The notes under the pieces: model-generated
Told to the model about the DNA's origin: nothing
What the model saw: the letters and a program-made list of their open reading frames with translations, nothing else
Databases searched by the model: none
Assembly (NCBI GenBank): GCA_026647565.1
Contig: JAPKGU010000023.1
Coordinates: forward strand, 1 to 32,300
Origin: Phycisphaerales bacterium
GTDB taxonomy: Bacteria > Planctomycetota > Phycisphaerae > Phycisphaerales > UBA1924
Reading direction: 5' to 3'
DNA length: 32,300 bases
In this document: positions 31,763 to 32,300 of the stretch, one piece after another
Layout: each line of letters opens with the position of its first letter
Numbering within the stretch: the first letter of the stretch is position 1
Program-made: the position numbers and the translations under genes

Positions 31763-32300
31763 TCAGGCGCGCGAGAGGTAGGACCCGTCCGCGGTGGAGA
31801 CCTTGATCTTCTCACCGGTCTCGATGAACGGGGGGACCCTGGTCTTCAGCCCGGTCTCGCACGTCGCTTCCTTCAACTGGTTGGTCGCGGTCGCGTTCTT
31901 GATGCCCGGCGGCGTGTCGGTGACCGTGAGTTCGACCGAGGCGGGAAGCTCGACGCGGATGGGGTTCCCGTCGTTGCAGAGGACGATGACCTCGGTGTTC
32001 GGACGGAGGTAGTAGATCGCATCGCCGACAAGGGTCTTGTTGAGGATGTGCTGGTCGTAGTTCTCAAGGTCCATGAAGGTCGAGCCGGTGTTGTCGGTGA
32101 AGAGGAACTCCATCGGACGCCGGTCGAGCTCGACGACCTGGAGGTCCTCGGTCGGCTGCATGCGCTTGTCGAGCTGCTTGCCGCTCATGACCTCGCGATA
32201 GGTGAGCTGCACCAACGGATCGATGAAGAGTTCAAGAGGAGGCCACTTCTTCATGAGGCGCTGAACCTCGCGGAGTTTGGCAATGCGGCTGGCGATCTGC
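31763..32300 (-). CDS. efp: Elongation factor P-like protein, 5' end outside the window
   Basis: EF-P binds stalled ribosomes at proline runs. The visible C-terminal two thirds match EF-P: SGKQLDKRMQ, then ELDRRPMEFLFTDNTGSTFMDLENYDQ, the OB domain IVLCNDGNPIRVELPASVELTVTDTPPGIKN, and the end PPFIETGEKIKVSTADGSYLSRA. An in-frame ATG at 32254 would give 163 residues, short for the family (about 187), and the frame stays open to the window edge, so the true start may lie beyond. The N-terminal part that is visible (REVQRLMKKWPPLELFIDP) does not show the KPGKG-type loop with the modified lysine that EF-P domain I normally carries. It could be a divergent paralogue or contain a frameshift. Confidence 0.72.
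   Translation of the reverse strand, partial: QIASRIAKLREVQRLMKKWPPLELFIDPLVQLTYREVMSGKQLDKRMQPTEDLQVVELDRRPMEFLFTDNTGSTFMDLENYDQHILNKTLVGDAIYYLRPNTEVIVLCNDGNPIRVELPASVELTVTDTPPGIKNATATNQLKEATCETGLKTRVPPFIETGEKIKVSTADGSYLSRA

Noticed and set aside
1-32300. CRISPR array or insertion-sequence transposase
   Set aside because: No regularly spaced direct repeats and no transposase motifs were found on either strand.

Overview
The window is GC-rich bacterial DNA, most likely from the Planctomycetota (Phycisphaerae-like). This assignment is an inference from several signs: a PEP-CTERM-like exported protein with a short PGA...LLGL-type tail and an arginine run, a PPi-type phosphofructokinase, a B12-dependent class II ribonucleotide reductase, RHS/YD-repeat remnants of a kind common in this phylum, and a full set of flagellar hook and filament genes. 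No rRNA, no complete tRNA and no CRISPR array was seen.

Layout. Positions 1-230 hold a short, lower-GC reading frame of unknown origin. A large nrdJ-type ribonucleotide reductase follows (268-3795), then a non-coding stretch with a strong terminator (4195-4230) and a degenerate tRNA T-arm-like sequence (about 4347-4375). From about 4350 to 10300 there is a visibly different accessory island. Its core is a minus-strand cassette TIR protein - CD-NTase - E2-like protein - patatin phospholipase (8785 to 5108). I read this as a short type II CBASS anti-phage operon with a CapV effector and an additional TIR effector candidate. The cassette lies between two related, decayed RHS/YD-repeat fragments in the same orientation (4632-4928 and 8965-9501). 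Beyond them are an AT-rich small membrane-protein gene and a cysteine-rich reading frame.

From 10771 the core chromosome resumes on the plus strand. Two ATP-grasp ligases and a GNAT acetyltransferase are joined by ATGA overlaps, followed by a PPi-phosphofructokinase, coaD and a NeuB-family sialic-acid synthase. Two similar hairpins follow coaD and neuB. On the minus strand come a PilZ-domain protein, a PEP-CTERM-like protein and a PIN-TRAM membrane protein. An SRP RNA gene with a perfect 21-bp closing stem sits at 19439-19568.

A flagellar cluster fills 19665-29970: flgI, flgJ-type rod protein, flgN-like chaperone gene, flgK, a very large flgL, fliW, csrA and two flagellin genes. The fliW-csrA-flagellin order, together with GGA-containing leaders, suggests the FliW/CsrA/flagellin partner switch that controls filament translation. 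The neuB-type gene nearby could supply a nonulosonic acid for flagellin glycosylation, but that link is only an inference. The window closes with a XerC/D-type recombinase, a convergent shikimate kinase gene and the 3' part of an elongation factor P-like gene.

The strongest candidate for an exciting system is the TIR-CD-NTase-E2-CapV cassette between RHS remnants. Secondary candidates are the double ATP-grasp/GNAT operon and the covarying hairpin pair.
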